In this document: positions 48,464-57,697 of the stretch, in pieces | Numbering within the stretch: position 1 is the stretch's first letter | How the letters are laid out: each line of letters opens with the position of its first letter | DNA from: an uncultured Chloroflexota bacterium | GTDB lineage: Bacteria; Chloroflexota; Anaerolineae; Aggregatilineales; Phototrophicaceae | Direction of reading: 5' to 3' | DNA length: 58,499 nucleotides | Assembly (NCBI GenBank): GCA_903864435.1 | Contig: CAIPFY010000126.1 | Coordinates: forward strand, 1-58,499 | The notes under the pieces: model-generated | Database searches by the model: none | Seen by the model: only the letters and a program-made list of their open reading frames with translations | Told to the model about the DNA's origin: nothing | Made by a program: the position numbers and the translations under genes

Positions 48464-49291
48464 TCAGGCGGGCGGGGCGGCTTCGATCAGGCAAAGTTGT
48501 TTGCTGGATTGCAGACAATCGCTATCGTAGCGATAGGCGTGCAGGGGCGCACCTGACCAGTAGCCGTTCTCAAAGTGGATTGTGCCGTTCAGCCCTTCGT
48601 AGCGCATGTTGCGGAGGGTGTCGGCAGGGCTGCTGGTGCGCGAGGCCGCCGCCGCCATTCGCGCCGCGTCGTAGCTCAGGGTCGAGAGCAGCCCCGGTTC
48701 GGGGATGTAGAGTCCGCTGTTTAACAGGCGTTCGCGGAAGGCCGAGTCTGCCAGCGCCGCGTTGGTGACGATGACCGCGTGGGGGGTATCTCCGCCCAGC
48801 AGCGCGAACTGTTTTAGCCCGAAAATTTCCCCGCCCACGATGTCCCCGTTCAACCGCGCCATCTCGGTGATCTCGCGGGATTCGGGCGGCAAATCGGCAG
48901 AAGCCAGCATAAAGCGGTTGTCGCCAACGGGTGTTGATCCCCACTGACCGATGATGATGGCGGGAAGTGCTGCTCCGAGCGCCTGCTGTGTGTCGGTAGT
49001 GGCGGCGGCATAGCCCGTCAACAGCACGGCCTTCACACGCGGGTCTGCTGCCAGCGCCACAGCACGGGCACGGGCGGAGTCTGGTGTGCCGCCGTCATCC
49101 AGCGCCAGCAGTTCTAGCGCCTGATCCCCTTCATCACTGAGTGCCAGTTTTGCCGCGTAGTAGGCATCGTAGCCAATTTCGCGGTAGCGCCCCTCGAACG
49201 GCCCCAGCAGCGCGATGCGGTACATGGAGGCGGGCGTTCCGCAGCCTGCCAGCAGCAGCAGCATGAGCAGGGCAGCGGTTCTAGCAACCAT
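48464..49291 (-). CDS. Periplasmic-binding-type lipoprotein (LivJ-like)
   Basis: A 275-aa protein from the ATG at 49291. Residues 1-17 are a classic lipoprotein signal (LLLLAGC, Cys17). The rest resembles type-1 periplasmic-binding proteins of the Leu/Ile/Val family (ALLGPFEGRYREIGYDAYYAAKLALSDEG), but it is shorter than usual. No transporter gene is adjacent, so it may be a sensor or an orphan binding protein. An ATG at 49306 is a possible alternative. The gene overlaps the end of mltG by 11 nt. Confidence 0.82.
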   Translation of the reverse strand: MVARTAALLMLLLLAGCGTPASMYRIALLGPFEGRYREIGYDAYYAAKLALSDEGDQALELLALDDGGTPDSARARAVALAADPRVKAVLLTGYAAATTDTQQALGAALPAIIIGQWGSTPVGDNRFMLASADLPPESREITEMARLNGDIVGGEIFGLKQFALLGGDTPHAVIVTNAALADSAFRERLLNSGLYIPEPGLLSTLSYDAARMAAAASRTSSPADTLRNMRYEGLNGTIHFENGYWSGAPLHAYRYDSDCLQSSKQLCLIEAAPPA

Positions 49292-50384
49292 TGGCGAGAT
49301 GCTCATCAAAGGTGCGGGCGAAGTCGTGGTAGCCGTCACTGCGGCAGTCGGCGCGAAAGTAGTAGAAATCCGACTGCGCTGGATAGACGGCGGCACGAAT
49401 GGCGCTCACCGAGGGGTTGGCAATCGGGCCGGGGGGGAGGCCGTCGTTCAGGTAGGTGTTGTAAGGCGACACCACATTTTGATAGTTGGCGGCGGTGATG
49501 CGTGGCCACCAGTTGCCGGGTGCGCCCAACGGATACTGCACAGTCGGGTCGGCCTCAAGGCGCATGGGCATCGCCAGACGGTTGCGGTAGACGCTGGCGA
49601 TCATCGGATGTTCGTCGGGATGCACGGCTTCGCGCTGCACGATGGCGGCCAGCGTGACGATCTGGTAGGGTGTGAACCCCTGCGCGGCGGCGTCGGTGAG
49701 AACTTGACCGCCTACAGTGGTGGTAAAGGTTTGTAACAGGATGTCGCGGAGCATTTCGGGCGTGACCTGTGCCGGAATCTGGTAGGTGTCTGGATACAGG
49801 AAGCCTTCTAGCGAGACTCCGGGCGGGATACCCATTTGCGCTGCGAAGGTGGAGTCTATTGGCGCACCCGAACCCACTACACCGAGGAATTCCGCCGCGC
49901 CGAACCCGAAGTAAGCGCGGGCTTGTTCGACCGCTTCAGCGACTTCTTCGATGCGCCAGCCTTCCAGAATGCGGAAGGGGAACTGACTGCTGGCCGAATC
50001 GGTGAGAGCCACCGCGATTTGTGCGGGGGTCTGGGCGCGATTCAGGAAGAACACGCCTGCTTCCAACTGTGTGTCGAGGTCGTTCAGGCGCACGTAATCC
50101 ACAAAAAGATCGGCATCGGTAATCAGACTGGCGCTCACCAGATTTTGCGCGATGAGGCGCGGGGTGTCGCCCATGCTCACGGTGAACCGCTGCGGGGCGG
50201 TGTCGGCGCTGTAAGGGCGGTTCAGTTCGGCCTGCCGACCACTGAGCGACAGGCGAATCAGCGCCTTCTGCACATAGTCTACCGGCTGACCGCCCGAAAT
50301 GACGAACAGCGCCCCGCCTGCGATGACCGCCGCGACGAGCAAAAGGGCAGCGCCGATGACGGCTGTTTTGAGAAGTCGTTCCAT
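49281..50384 (-). CDS. mltG: Endolytic murein transglycosylase MltG
   Basis: A 367-aa membrane-anchored (8-29) YceG/MltG-type enzyme that cuts nascent glycan strands near the membrane. It has the LysM-like region (PQRFTVSMGD), LEGFLYPDTY with the catalytic Glu, IVQREA and the final LPPGPIANPS motif. It follows ruvX with 14 nt between, as in many genomes. Its presence indicates that peptidoglycan is made and trimmed here despite the degenerate PBP. Confidence 0.95.
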   Translation of the reverse strand: MERLLKTAVIGAALLLVAAVIAGGALFVISGGQPVDYVQKALIRLSLSGRQAELNRPYSADTAPQRFTVSMGDTPRLIAQNLVSASLITDADLFVDYVRLNDLDTQLEAGVFFLNRAQTPAQIAVALTDSASSQFPFRILEGWRIEEVAEAVEQARAYFGFGAAEFLGVVGSGAPIDSTFAAQMGIPPGVSLEGFLYPDTYQIPAQVTPEMLRDILLQTFTTTVGGQVLTDAAAQGFTPYQIVTLAAIVQREAVHPDEHPMIASVYRNRLAMPMRLEADPTVQYPLGAPGNWWPRITAANYQNVVSPYNTYLNDGLPPGPIANPSVSAIRAAVYPAQSDFYYFRADCRSDGYHDFARTFDEHLANGC

Positions 50385-50398
50385 CTGCTTCTATGTCC

Positions 50399-50845
50399 TT
50401 AGCGCAGCACTTCCGGTAGTTCGGCTAATCCATCACGCAGGGCATCCAGATAACTTTGTAAGATCAACCTTGCCGCCAGATCGTCAATCCGGTCGCGCAT
50501 TTTGCGGCCTTTCTGGATGGAGAGTTCGCGGGCATCGGCGCTGGTCAACTGCTCGTCCCATTCGATGATGGGTAGGGGCGTAACTACCGCTAAACGGGCA
50601 ATCCATTTGCGGACGGTATCGCCTTGCGTGTATTCGCCGGGGACGGCTTCGGGGTTCACAGGTACACCGACCACCAACCCCACCACGCGCTGTTCCCCCA
50701 CGATATGCAGGATGCGGCGGAAATCGTCGGCATTGGAGGTGCGCTGAAGGATCGAAAGCTCACGGGCAACCAAGCCGCTGCTGTCGCATACAGCTAATCC
50801 GATGCGTTTTAGGCCGTGATCTATGCCTAGCAAGCGCCCTTTCAT
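50399..50845 (-). CDS. ruvX: Putative Holliday junction resolvase / pre-16S rRNA nuclease RuvX
   Basis: A 148-aa RNase H-fold YqgF protein. LLGIDHGLKRIGLAVCD carries the first catalytic Asp, VVGVPVNP and WDEQLTSADA supply the others, and DDLAARLILQSYLD ends the fold. It is usually linked to 16S rRNA 5'-end maturation. It shares four bases (ATGA) with the upstream gene. Confidence 0.94.
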   Translation of the reverse strand: MKGRLLGIDHGLKRIGLAVCDSSGLVARELSILQRTSNADDFRRILHIVGEQRVVGLVVGVPVNPEAVPGEYTQGDTVRKWIARLAVVTPLPIIEWDEQLTSADARELSIQKGRKMRDRIDDLAARLILQSYLDALRDGLAELPEVLR

Positions 50846-52416
50846 GACAGCGGGGTTTCCTGTATCTGAATGGAAATGCGCGGCGAGAGGAGGGGCAGGG
50901 TTGTCCAGCCTTCAGGCCATACGGTGATTTGCGGCGGCATTCCCGCTTGCAAGGGGAGGTCAGTCACCAGATAGGCTATCGCATCGTTCAGGGGGCGTCC
51001 GACCAGCGCCGAACGGACTTGATCGGCATCAATTTGCGCGATGACCGTGCCGCTGCCCGTCATCTCAAATACCACTTCGCCAGTGGCGGGATTGACGCTT
51101 TCCACCGATTCGCAGCCCAAGTCGTAACGCACACTCTGCGGGATGATGGATTGCCCCTGTTGAACCTGATGGGATAACTGCGCGTAAACCACCTGCTGCC
51201 CGAACTGCTCATCAACCACAACGGCTTCGACGACTGCCCGCATATCGAGCGAGAGTGTGTCCGCCACTTCGTCAGGTTGGGCGCTGAAGGTCTGCCAGTC
51301 GGAGCGTTCTTCGACAATGCGCACGGTTTCGAGGATGATGCACTGGCTGGCGCTGATGCGGGATTGCATCTCGACATAAGCGCGGTTTTGCAACTGCTGG
51401 CGGACGGTGGCAAGCAGGCGATCCTGATCGCCCTGTGTGACGGTGCGCTGGGTGCGACTGCTGCCGCCGCCGGTGGGGGCGATGTTACGCACTGTGACGG
51501 CGCTGGCTAAAGGGCCGACCACTGTGTTGATCGTGCCAGCGTCCACGTTGCCGACCGCACCCGCCGAATCGGTCAGGGCTTCGATGGGGACTTCGATCTG
51601 CAAACCGATTCCACCGGGCAAACTGGCTTCGCTCATCGTTCGGAATTGGATGATATTGCCGCCGCTGGTGGTGACGGTGGTGCTTGCCGGAATGGTGACG
51701 GCCTGCTCCGTCTGGTTGATGAATACCACCGATCCGGTCGCGGCGGCCTCGCCCATTGCCTGAACGCCGCTGGTTTCCAGCGTTCCGTTGTCTTCGATCT
51801 GGACGCTCAACTGCGTAGACGGGATGATGCGGTTTTCAATATCTATGCCGAGGCTCTGGGGTGAAGCGGTGATCGTTGTGGCAATATCCACTGTGGTTTG
51901 GGCTGGAACGAGTTGGACGGTGGCACTGGGCAGCACCACATAGCCAATCGCCGCCGCGACCCCGACGAAAACCACTGCCGCAACTGCCCGCCGGATGAGC
52001 TTCCAGCGGCGTTCCTGCGCGGTTTCTTCGCTGTAGATGCGGCTGGCGACATCTTTCAGGTCGTCCGGTATCGGCTCATCCTGTGGGCGCTGAAACCGTC
52101 CGGTGAACACTTTGGAACGTCCGCGCCGCCAGCGCCCGCGTTCGCTTGAGCCGATGGTTTCAAAGGTGCTGATGTTCAATTCGGTAGCGTGTTTGACGAC
52201 TTCTGCATCGTGCGTGACCAGTGCCAGCCGGATAGCCCGCCGCATGGCCTCGCGCTGGATGAGTACCAGATCGAGCTTGCGGGTGAGGATGGTGCCGTTT
52301 TCAGGCCAGATCAGCAGCACTTTTTGGCCGCGCACAAACGACAGCCGATCACGCACCGAGGATACATCATCGCCGGTTTCAAGCTGTACATATTGTGCGC
52401 GACTACGTTCCGCCAT
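50842..52416 (-). CDS. Baseplate-J-like domain membrane protein, function unknown
   Basis: A 524-aa protein. A cytoplasmic N-terminal region (1-140) resembles a small nucleotide-binding fold, with QKVLLIWPENG and LALVTHDAEVVKHA. One transmembrane segment follows (about 143-163), then a large extracytoplasmic beta-rich region (170-524) with the baseplate J/gp47-type repeats GSVVFINQTEQAVTIPAST and AGAVGNVDAGTI. Such proteins occur near ruvX/alaS in Chloroflexota but no other phage-tail part is present, so it is unlikely to be a phage baseplate. Role unknown; a cell-surface or wall-spanning assembly is possible. Confidence 0.82.
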   Translation of the reverse strand: MAERSRAQYVQLETGDDVSSVRDRLSFVRGQKVLLIWPENGTILTRKLDLVLIQREAMRRAIRLALVTHDAEVVKHATELNISTFETIGSSERGRWRRGRSKVFTGRFQRPQDEPIPDDLKDVASRIYSEETAQERRWKLIRRAVAAVVFVGVAAAIGYVVLPSATVQLVPAQTTVDIATTITASPQSLGIDIENRIIPSTQLSVQIEDNGTLETSGVQAMGEAAATGSVVFINQTEQAVTIPASTTVTTSGGNIIQFRTMSEASLPGGIGLQIEVPIEALTDSAGAVGNVDAGTINTVVGPLASAVTVRNIAPTGGGSSRTQRTVTQGDQDRLLATVRQQLQNRAYVEMQSRISASQCIILETVRIVEERSDWQTFSAQPDEVADTLSLDMRAVVEAVVVDEQFGQQVVYAQLSHQVQQGQSIIPQSVRYDLGCESVESVNPATGEVVFEMTGSGTVIAQIDADQVRSALVGRPLNDAIAYLVTDLPLQAGMPPQITVWPEGWTTLPLLSPRISIQIQETPLS

Positions 52417-52454
52417 CCGAACTCCGCGTTCCGCAGCTATTGACGATCAGCTGC

Positions 52455-55157
52455 TTAACTTTTGTACTGGTCGCGTATCCAGCCCCGCGCCATGTCGAGG
52501 GCTTCGGGCAGCTTGCTGGCATCCTTGCCGCCCGCCTGCGCCAGATTGGGGCGTCCGCCGCCCCCGCCGCCAACCAGTGCCGCCGCCGCTTTAATCAGGT
52601 TGCCGGCGTGCAGCCCCTTCTTGGTCAGGTCATCGGAAACCATCGCCAGAAGTTGCGGCTTGCCATCGTTCACGCTGCCTAGCAGCAGCACGCCGCTTTT
52701 GTACTTGTCGCGGAACCAGTCGGAGACTTCGCGCATACTGTCCATCGTCAGGCCGTCCAACTGCGCGATCAGGGTTTGCACGCCGTTGATCGTTTCGGGC
52801 TGCAAAGCGTTGAAACGACTGCGGGCAATTTCGCGCTGCAAAGCCGCGATCTGCTTTTTGGCGGCGCTGAGTTCGTCCTGCAAACCCGTAAGGCGGGTGA
52901 CGGCATTATCGGGTGTCGTTCCCAGATGAGAGGCAATCTGGTCAATCTGTTCGCGCTGCGACTGGATGTATTTCACCGCACTGTGTCCGGTGAGCGCCTC
53001 GATGCGGCGAATGCCCGCGCTGACGCTGCCTTCGCTGACGATCACAAACGGGCCGATTTGCCCGGTTTCCTTCACATGTACGCCGCCGCACAACTCGTAG
53101 CTGTAGCGGTGGTCGTTCTGCGCGATCACGACGGTGCGTACCCGTTCGCCGTATTTCTCGCCAAAGAGCGCCATCGCGCCTTCGGAACGCGCTTGTGCCA
53201 GCGCCTTTTCTTGCGAGATGACCGGATAATTCTTGAAGATGACTTCGTTCACGGCCTGCTCGATGTCCGATAGTTCGGCATCCACCACTTTTTGATCGTG
53301 GGCAAAGTCAAAGCGCAGGCGATCCGGCGCGACCAGCGAACCGCGCTGCTGGACATGAGTCCCCAGACGACCGCGCAGCGCCGCGTGCAGTAGGTGCGTG
53401 CCGGTGTGGTTGCGGGTGATGTCGCCGCGCCGTTCGTTATCTACAGCGGCGTGGGCGGAGTCGCCTTCGCGGGGCGTGCCTTCCACCACTTCGCCAATGT
53501 GAACGATCAAGCCGCCCACCGGACGGCGGGTGTCCTCGACTTCGATCAGCCAGCCTTCGCCGCTGATGAGGCCGGTATCGCTGACCTGACCGCCGGCTTC
53601 GACGTAGAAGGGCGTTTGGCCTAGCACGACTTCGACCTTATCGCCCGTGATGGCGCTTTCTACGCGCTGTCCATCGCGGAACAAGGCGATGATGCGGTCA
53701 TCGAGTTCGGTTTCGCCGTAGGGCAGATAGGTCACGCCTTTTTCGCCAACCAGTTTGGCTTCTTTGAGTTGTGCCAGCACTGCGTTGTGGGTTTCGCCGC
53801 TGGCGATTTCACCCATCGCCTGACCGCCGCCGCTGACTTCGGTATGACGGGCTTCCTCTTCATTGAAGCCGGCCATATCCAGCCCGAAACTGCGTTCTTC
53901 AGCAATATCTTTGATGACCTGAATCGGCAGGCCAAGCGTGGCCTTGAGGTAGAAGGCCACCCGTCCCGGCAGTTCCTTGCGACCCTCTTTCGCCAGCATG
54001 TCCAGTTCCGCGTTTAATTCTGTCAGGCCGCGATCCAGCGTGCGGCGGAAGCGAATTTCTTCCTGTGTGATGACCTTCTTGATGGCGGCGGCGCGTTCGG
54101 TCAGTTCGGTGTAGTGGCCGCCCATGATTTCGATCACGGCGGTTGCGACTTCACCGAGGAAGGGCTGATGGAAGCCTAGCTTTTCGCCGAAGCGGGCGGC
54201 GCGGCGGATGACCAGACGGCAGACCGAGTCGCGGCCTTTCGCACCGGGCAGCACGCCGTCGGCGATCAGGAACACGGCGGCGCGAATGTGATCCGCGATG
54301 ACGCGGTAGGGGACAATGTTGGCATCCCGTTCGGCGTCGGTGTGGCCGGTCAGGGATTGGGTTTTGCGGATAATCGGCATGAACAGGTCGGTTTCGTAGT
54401 TGGAGCGCACGCCGTTGACCACGCTCAGGATGCGTTCCAGCCCCATGCCGGTATCCACGCCGGGGGCGGGCAGGGGAACGTCGTACTGACCGGTGTGTGT
54501 CGGGTCGGCCTGTGTGCGGTTGAACTGCATGAACACGAGATTCCACAGTTCGAGGAAACGGTCATCTTCTTCGACGAGCGAGGGGATGATGTTGTCCTCG
54601 CCGCGTTCGGGGTATTTGTCCCAGTGGAGTTCGCTGGTGGGGCCGCAGGGGCCTGTGTCCGCCATCTGCCAGAAGTTGGTTTTCGGCCCCAAACGGGCAA
54701 CGCGCTTGGGGTCTACGCCCAACTCGTTCACCCAGATATTGTAGGCTTCGTCGTCGCTCTGGTAGACGGTGAAGGCGAGGCGCTCTTTGGGCAGTCCGTA
54801 GACTTCGGTTAGCAAGGTGTAGGCGAACTTGATCGCGTCGCGCTTGAAGTAGTCGCCAAAGCTGAAGTTGCCGAGCATTTCAAAGAAGGTGTGGTGGCGT
54901 GGCGAAGGGCCAACGTTTTCGAGGTCGTTGTGCTTGCCGGAGACGCGCATACACTTCTGCGAGGTGGTGGCACGCCGGTAATCCCGCTTGTCCAAGCCGA
55001 GGAACACATCTTTGAACTGCACCATGCCGGCATTGGTGAATAGCAGGGTGGGGTCGTTGGCGGGAACCAGTGCCGAGGAAGCCACCTGTTGATGTTGCAC
55101 TTCTTCAAAGAATTCCAAGAATGCGCGCCGCGCATCCGCGCTTGTCATCGGTTTCAT
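52455..55157 (-). CDS. alaS: Alanyl-tRNA synthetase
   Basis: A 900-aa class II synthetase. The N-terminus MTSADARRAFLEFFEE and FTNAGMVQFKDVFLG belong to the aminoacylation core. The editing domain has NHTGTHLLHAALR (HxxxH) and CGGVHVKETG (CxxxH) for zinc, and the C-terminal C-Ala domain ends in GGGGGGRPNLAQAGGKD. The ATG at 55157 (or 55148) gives the normal start; the longer open frame from 55406 has no homology. Confidence 0.97.
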   Translation of the reverse strand: MKPMTSADARRAFLEFFEEVQHQQVASSALVPANDPTLLFTNAGMVQFKDVFLGLDKRDYRRATTSQKCMRVSGKHNDLENVGPSPRHHTFFEMLGNFSFGDYFKRDAIKFAYTLLTEVYGLPKERLAFTVYQSDDEAYNIWVNELGVDPKRVARLGPKTNFWQMADTGPCGPTSELHWDKYPERGEDNIIPSLVEEDDRFLELWNLVFMQFNRTQADPTHTGQYDVPLPAPGVDTGMGLERILSVVNGVRSNYETDLFMPIIRKTQSLTGHTDAERDANIVPYRVIADHIRAAVFLIADGVLPGAKGRDSVCRLVIRRAARFGEKLGFHQPFLGEVATAVIEIMGGHYTELTERAAAIKKVITQEEIRFRRTLDRGLTELNAELDMLAKEGRKELPGRVAFYLKATLGLPIQVIKDIAEERSFGLDMAGFNEEEARHTEVSGGGQAMGEIASGETHNAVLAQLKEAKLVGEKGVTYLPYGETELDDRIIALFRDGQRVESAITGDKVEVVLGQTPFYVEAGGQVSDTGLISGEGWLIEVEDTRRPVGGLIVHIGEVVEGTPREGDSAHAAVDNERRGDITRNHTGTHLLHAALRGRLGTHVQQRGSLVAPDRLRFDFAHDQKVVDAELSDIEQAVNEVIFKNYPVISQEKALAQARSEGAMALFGEKYGERVRTVVIAQNDHRYSYELCGGVHVKETGQIGPFVIVSEGSVSAGIRRIEALTGHSAVKYIQSQREQIDQIASHLGTTPDNAVTRLTGLQDELSAAKKQIAALQREIARSRFNALQPETINGVQTLIAQLDGLTMDSMREVSDWFRDKYKSGVLLLGSVNDGKPQLLAMVSDDLTKKGLHAGNLIKAAAALVGGGGGGRPNLAQAGGKDASKLPEALDMARGWIRDQYKS

Positions 55158-55197
55158 GACCACAACCAATCCTGAATTTGTGTCCAATTTACCCGTG

Positions 55198-55224
55198 ATT
55201 ATAGTCTGCGCGATCAGTTCGCAA
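55198..55224 (-). promoter_or_regulatory. Candidate promoter for alaS
   Basis: The minus strand has a perfect TATAAT (55203-55198), with TTGCGA (55224-55219) 15 bp upstream. The spacing is short, so the -10 is the stronger part. Start near 55191, about 34 nt before the ATG. No T-box structure was noticed. Confidence 0.45.
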
Positions 55225-55260
55225 CAGGGGGAGCGTGCTTGAGGGGAGATGTGGGCGAGT

Positions 55261-55294
55261 CTGCCTGCCCCTCTCAAAATAGAAGGGCAGGCAG
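55261..55294 (-). terminator. Inverted repeat after the ABC permease gene
   Basis: A 10-bp perfect stem (CTGCCTGCCC and GGGCAGGCAG) with a 14-nt loop, 15 nt downstream of the permease stop and before the alaS promoter. It lacks a T tract, so it may be an intrinsic terminator of modest strength or an mRNA end-protecting hairpin. Confidence 0.5.
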
Positions 55295-55308
55295 GCGGAA
55301 AGACAATC

Positions 55309-56817
55309 TCAGGCGTTGGTTGTGACCATACCGCTGAGGATGAGAATGGCGACGAGCGCGATGCCGAATACCGCCAGCGGGGAATGCGTGGTTGTCCAAC
55401 CGACAATCAACGCGCCAAAGCTGAGGGTGGTTGCCAGCAGACGCATTTGCAAGACGCGGCGGGAAGTGAGCGCCACCGCACCGCAAAGTGCCAGCATCAC
55501 GCTCAACACGCCGATCAGCAGCAGGGCGAAGAAGGCGGCTTCGATCTGTATCCCGTTAGCGAAGATGACCACCGCACCCCCGACCACTGTGGCGATCAGC
55601 GGCAGCAGAATGTCCGCTATCAGCAGTTCAAAGCCGTTGACGGGTAGGAATTGTCGCAGGAAACGTTCTTCCACATCCACGCTGAACACATACAGCATCC
55701 CTAGCGGGGGCGCTGCGCCAACCACCAGCAACCACAGAATCCACACCTGCACGGGGGGATTGCCAGCGAGGATAAGCACCGCGATTTGCGTGAGTACCGC
55801 CCCCCACAGGCCGCTGAACAGCAGCATGAACGGGTGGCGGATGTAGGAGATGGCAGCTTTGGCGGCCAGCGCCCGGAACCCGGTCACGTTGTCCGGCAGG
55901 CGCAGCAGGGCTTTGCGCGATCCGCGTGCGCTTTGCATACGGATGCGCAGTTGCACATCAATTTGCTTCCACGCCATCAGCCCAAGCGATTGAATGCGGG
56001 CGTACAGGATGCTTTCGTCGGTGGCCTGCACCATGTCAATGCGGGCGGCCAGACGGGTCATTCCCCACACCAGAACGACTGCTAAGGCGAGCCATGCCAG
56101 CGGCAGCCATGCCGGTTCGTGACCGAGGATGTACAGAATGAGCGATCTGCCCGGCCAGAGCAAGCCATCCGGCCACGCCACCGCCGCCGGAATGAGCAGT
56201 AGCGGCAGCACCCACAGAATGCGCACGCGGCGAATGCGCACGTCAATCAGGCGCAGCACACCCAGCACCCAGCCAATCGCCCATGTGGCGATGACGAATG
56301 GGATGAAGATCAGGATGGCGCGCAGGGCGTTGCCGCCGCCTACCGTGCTTCCGAGTGGACGGCTTAGAAAGATGGTGATGAGCGCGGCGAGCAGGCTGAT
56401 GAGCACCACCCGCGTGAGTACCTGCCGGACAAAGCCGATGAACACGGGAGCCGCCGGACTAATCGGCGATCCGGCGATGTACGAAATGTCCTCAAATGTG
56501 AGCTTCAGCGGCGTGCTGTTGAGCGCCACCATCATCACGAACACTTGCAGGCCGAGCATGATAAACGGCAGCACCATTAGCGCGTCTGATAGCGACGCAC
56601 CGTTCAGCAGTCCGCCGAGGGCGTGGGCTTGATCGTGCGCCCACGTCCACATTGCGCCGACCCAGATGCCGCATATTCCGAACAAATAGAGGATATAGGC
56701 ACGGCTGGACAGGGATCCGTTGTCCGGTTGGTAGCCCAACACGCGCAGCCAGTACACGGCTTCGTCCTGAAACTGCTTCCAGCGCAGCCAGCCCAGCACG
56801 CGCAGATCATTCGTCAT
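55309..56817 (-). CDS. ABC-2-type membrane permease
   Basis: A 502-aa polytopic membrane protein with about 12 transmembrane segments, encoded downstream of an ABC ATPase and overlapping it by 11 nt, so the two form an export complex. I do not recognise a specific substrate family; helices and the long second half fit a full-length ABC-2 permease. The ATG at 56817 (MTNDLRVLGWL) is chosen because an upstream ATG (56838) would extend further into the ATPase gene. Confidence 0.82.
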   Translation of the reverse strand: MTNDLRVLGWLRWKQFQDEAVYWLRVLGYQPDNGSLSSRAYILYLFGICGIWVGAMWTWAHDQAHALGGLLNGASLSDALMVLPFIMLGLQVFVMMVALNSTPLKLTFEDISYIAGSPISPAAPVFIGFVRQVLTRVVLISLLAALITIFLSRPLGSTVGGGNALRAILIFIPFVIATWAIGWVLGVLRLIDVRIRRVRILWVLPLLLIPAAVAWPDGLLWPGRSLILYILGHEPAWLPLAWLALAVVLVWGMTRLAARIDMVQATDESILYARIQSLGLMAWKQIDVQLRIRMQSARGSRKALLRLPDNVTGFRALAAKAAISYIRHPFMLLFSGLWGAVLTQIAVLILAGNPPVQVWILWLLVVGAAPPLGMLYVFSVDVEERFLRQFLPVNGFELLIADILLPLIATVVGGAVVIFANGIQIEAAFFALLLIGVLSVMLALCGAVALTSRRVLQMRLLATTLSFGALIVGWTTTHSPLAVFGIALVAILILSGMVTTNA

Positions 56818-57571
56818 CGGTTGTCGCTTTCCGCGCACGGATGGCGGCGCGCAGAAGGGCTTCGAGTGTCAGGCTGCCTTCCAGACTAAATTCAGCGCGT
56901 AATTCGTCCGGTGTGCCGCGCCCGATTAATTCTCCGCCTTCCATGATGAGGTACTGGTCGGGATGGGCTTCCTGCGGGAGTTGATGGCTGCTGAGTAGAA
57001 TGGTCATGCCCTCGGTACGGTGACGGTTGAGTTCTTCCCACAGGTCATCCGCCGAAACCGGATCGAGGGGGCCAAGCGGTTCGTCCAGCAGCAGGATTTT
57101 GGGTTCGATGAGGAGTGCCATGCACAGCGCCAGTTTGTAGCGCATCCCGCGTGAGAAGCTGAACGGGAAGGCCGAACGGTTGGGGTACAGACCGTAGCGC
57201 CGCAGCAGGTCTACCGCATCATCTTCCCAGTTTTGCCAACCATGCAGTTGCGCGTTGAGTTGCAGATGTTCCCACGCGGTTAGCTCGTCGTAAAAGGGCG
57301 GGGTATCCGGTACGAGAACGACATGTTCACGGATTTGTCGTTCGTCGGTGTTGACCGACTGACCGAGGATGGAGACATTGCCATCGGTGGCGCGTGTCCA
57401 TCCGGCAATACATTTGAGCAGCGTGGATTTGCCCGCGCCGTTGCGCCCGACCAGCGCGACGAGCTGGCCTTCGTTAAGGTCAAACGTCACATCGGTGAGC
57501 GCATGAAACGAACCGTAGACGTAACCAATATTTTGAACGGAGAGAAGTGGCGTTCTCGAATCTTCAGGCAT
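56807..57571 (-). CDS. ABC transporter ATPase subunit
   Basis: A 254-aa ATPase: Walker A GRNGAGKST (42-50), Q-loop region VPDTPPFYDE, signature FSRGMRYKLAL in place of LSGGQ (usual for ABC-2 exporters), Walker B ILLLDEP and a switch histidine in LLSSHQLP. The ATG at 57571 has AAGGA 6 nt upstream, better than the GTG at 57589. It powers the permease encoded next. Confidence 0.93.
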   Translation of the reverse strand: MPEDSRTPLLSVQNIGYVYGSFHALTDVTFDLNEGQLVALVGRNGAGKSTLLKCIAGWTRATDGNVSILGQSVNTDERQIREHVVLVPDTPPFYDELTAWEHLQLNAQLHGWQNWEDDAVDLLRRYGLYPNRSAFPFSFSRGMRYKLALCMALLIEPKILLLDEPLGPLDPVSADDLWEELNRHRTEGMTILLSSHQLPQEAHPDQYLIMEGGELIGRGTPDELRAEFSLEGSLTLEALLRAAIRARKATTDDE

Positions 57572-57697
57572 TGTGTGTCCTTCATTCACGATGGCGGTCT
57601 TATTCTACACAGGAAGCACAGCAGTTGACAGAGACGCTCGATCATGGAAAGCTCTAACAGGTGAGTTGGGGTTATTGGGTTGGGGAGATTTGAGTTG

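Noticed and set aside
50842-52416. Baseplate-J similarity as a sign of prophage or a contractile injection system
   Set aside because: No sheath, tube, spike, tail-fibre or AAA+ gene lies nearby and the protein is membrane-anchored within a housekeeping operon.
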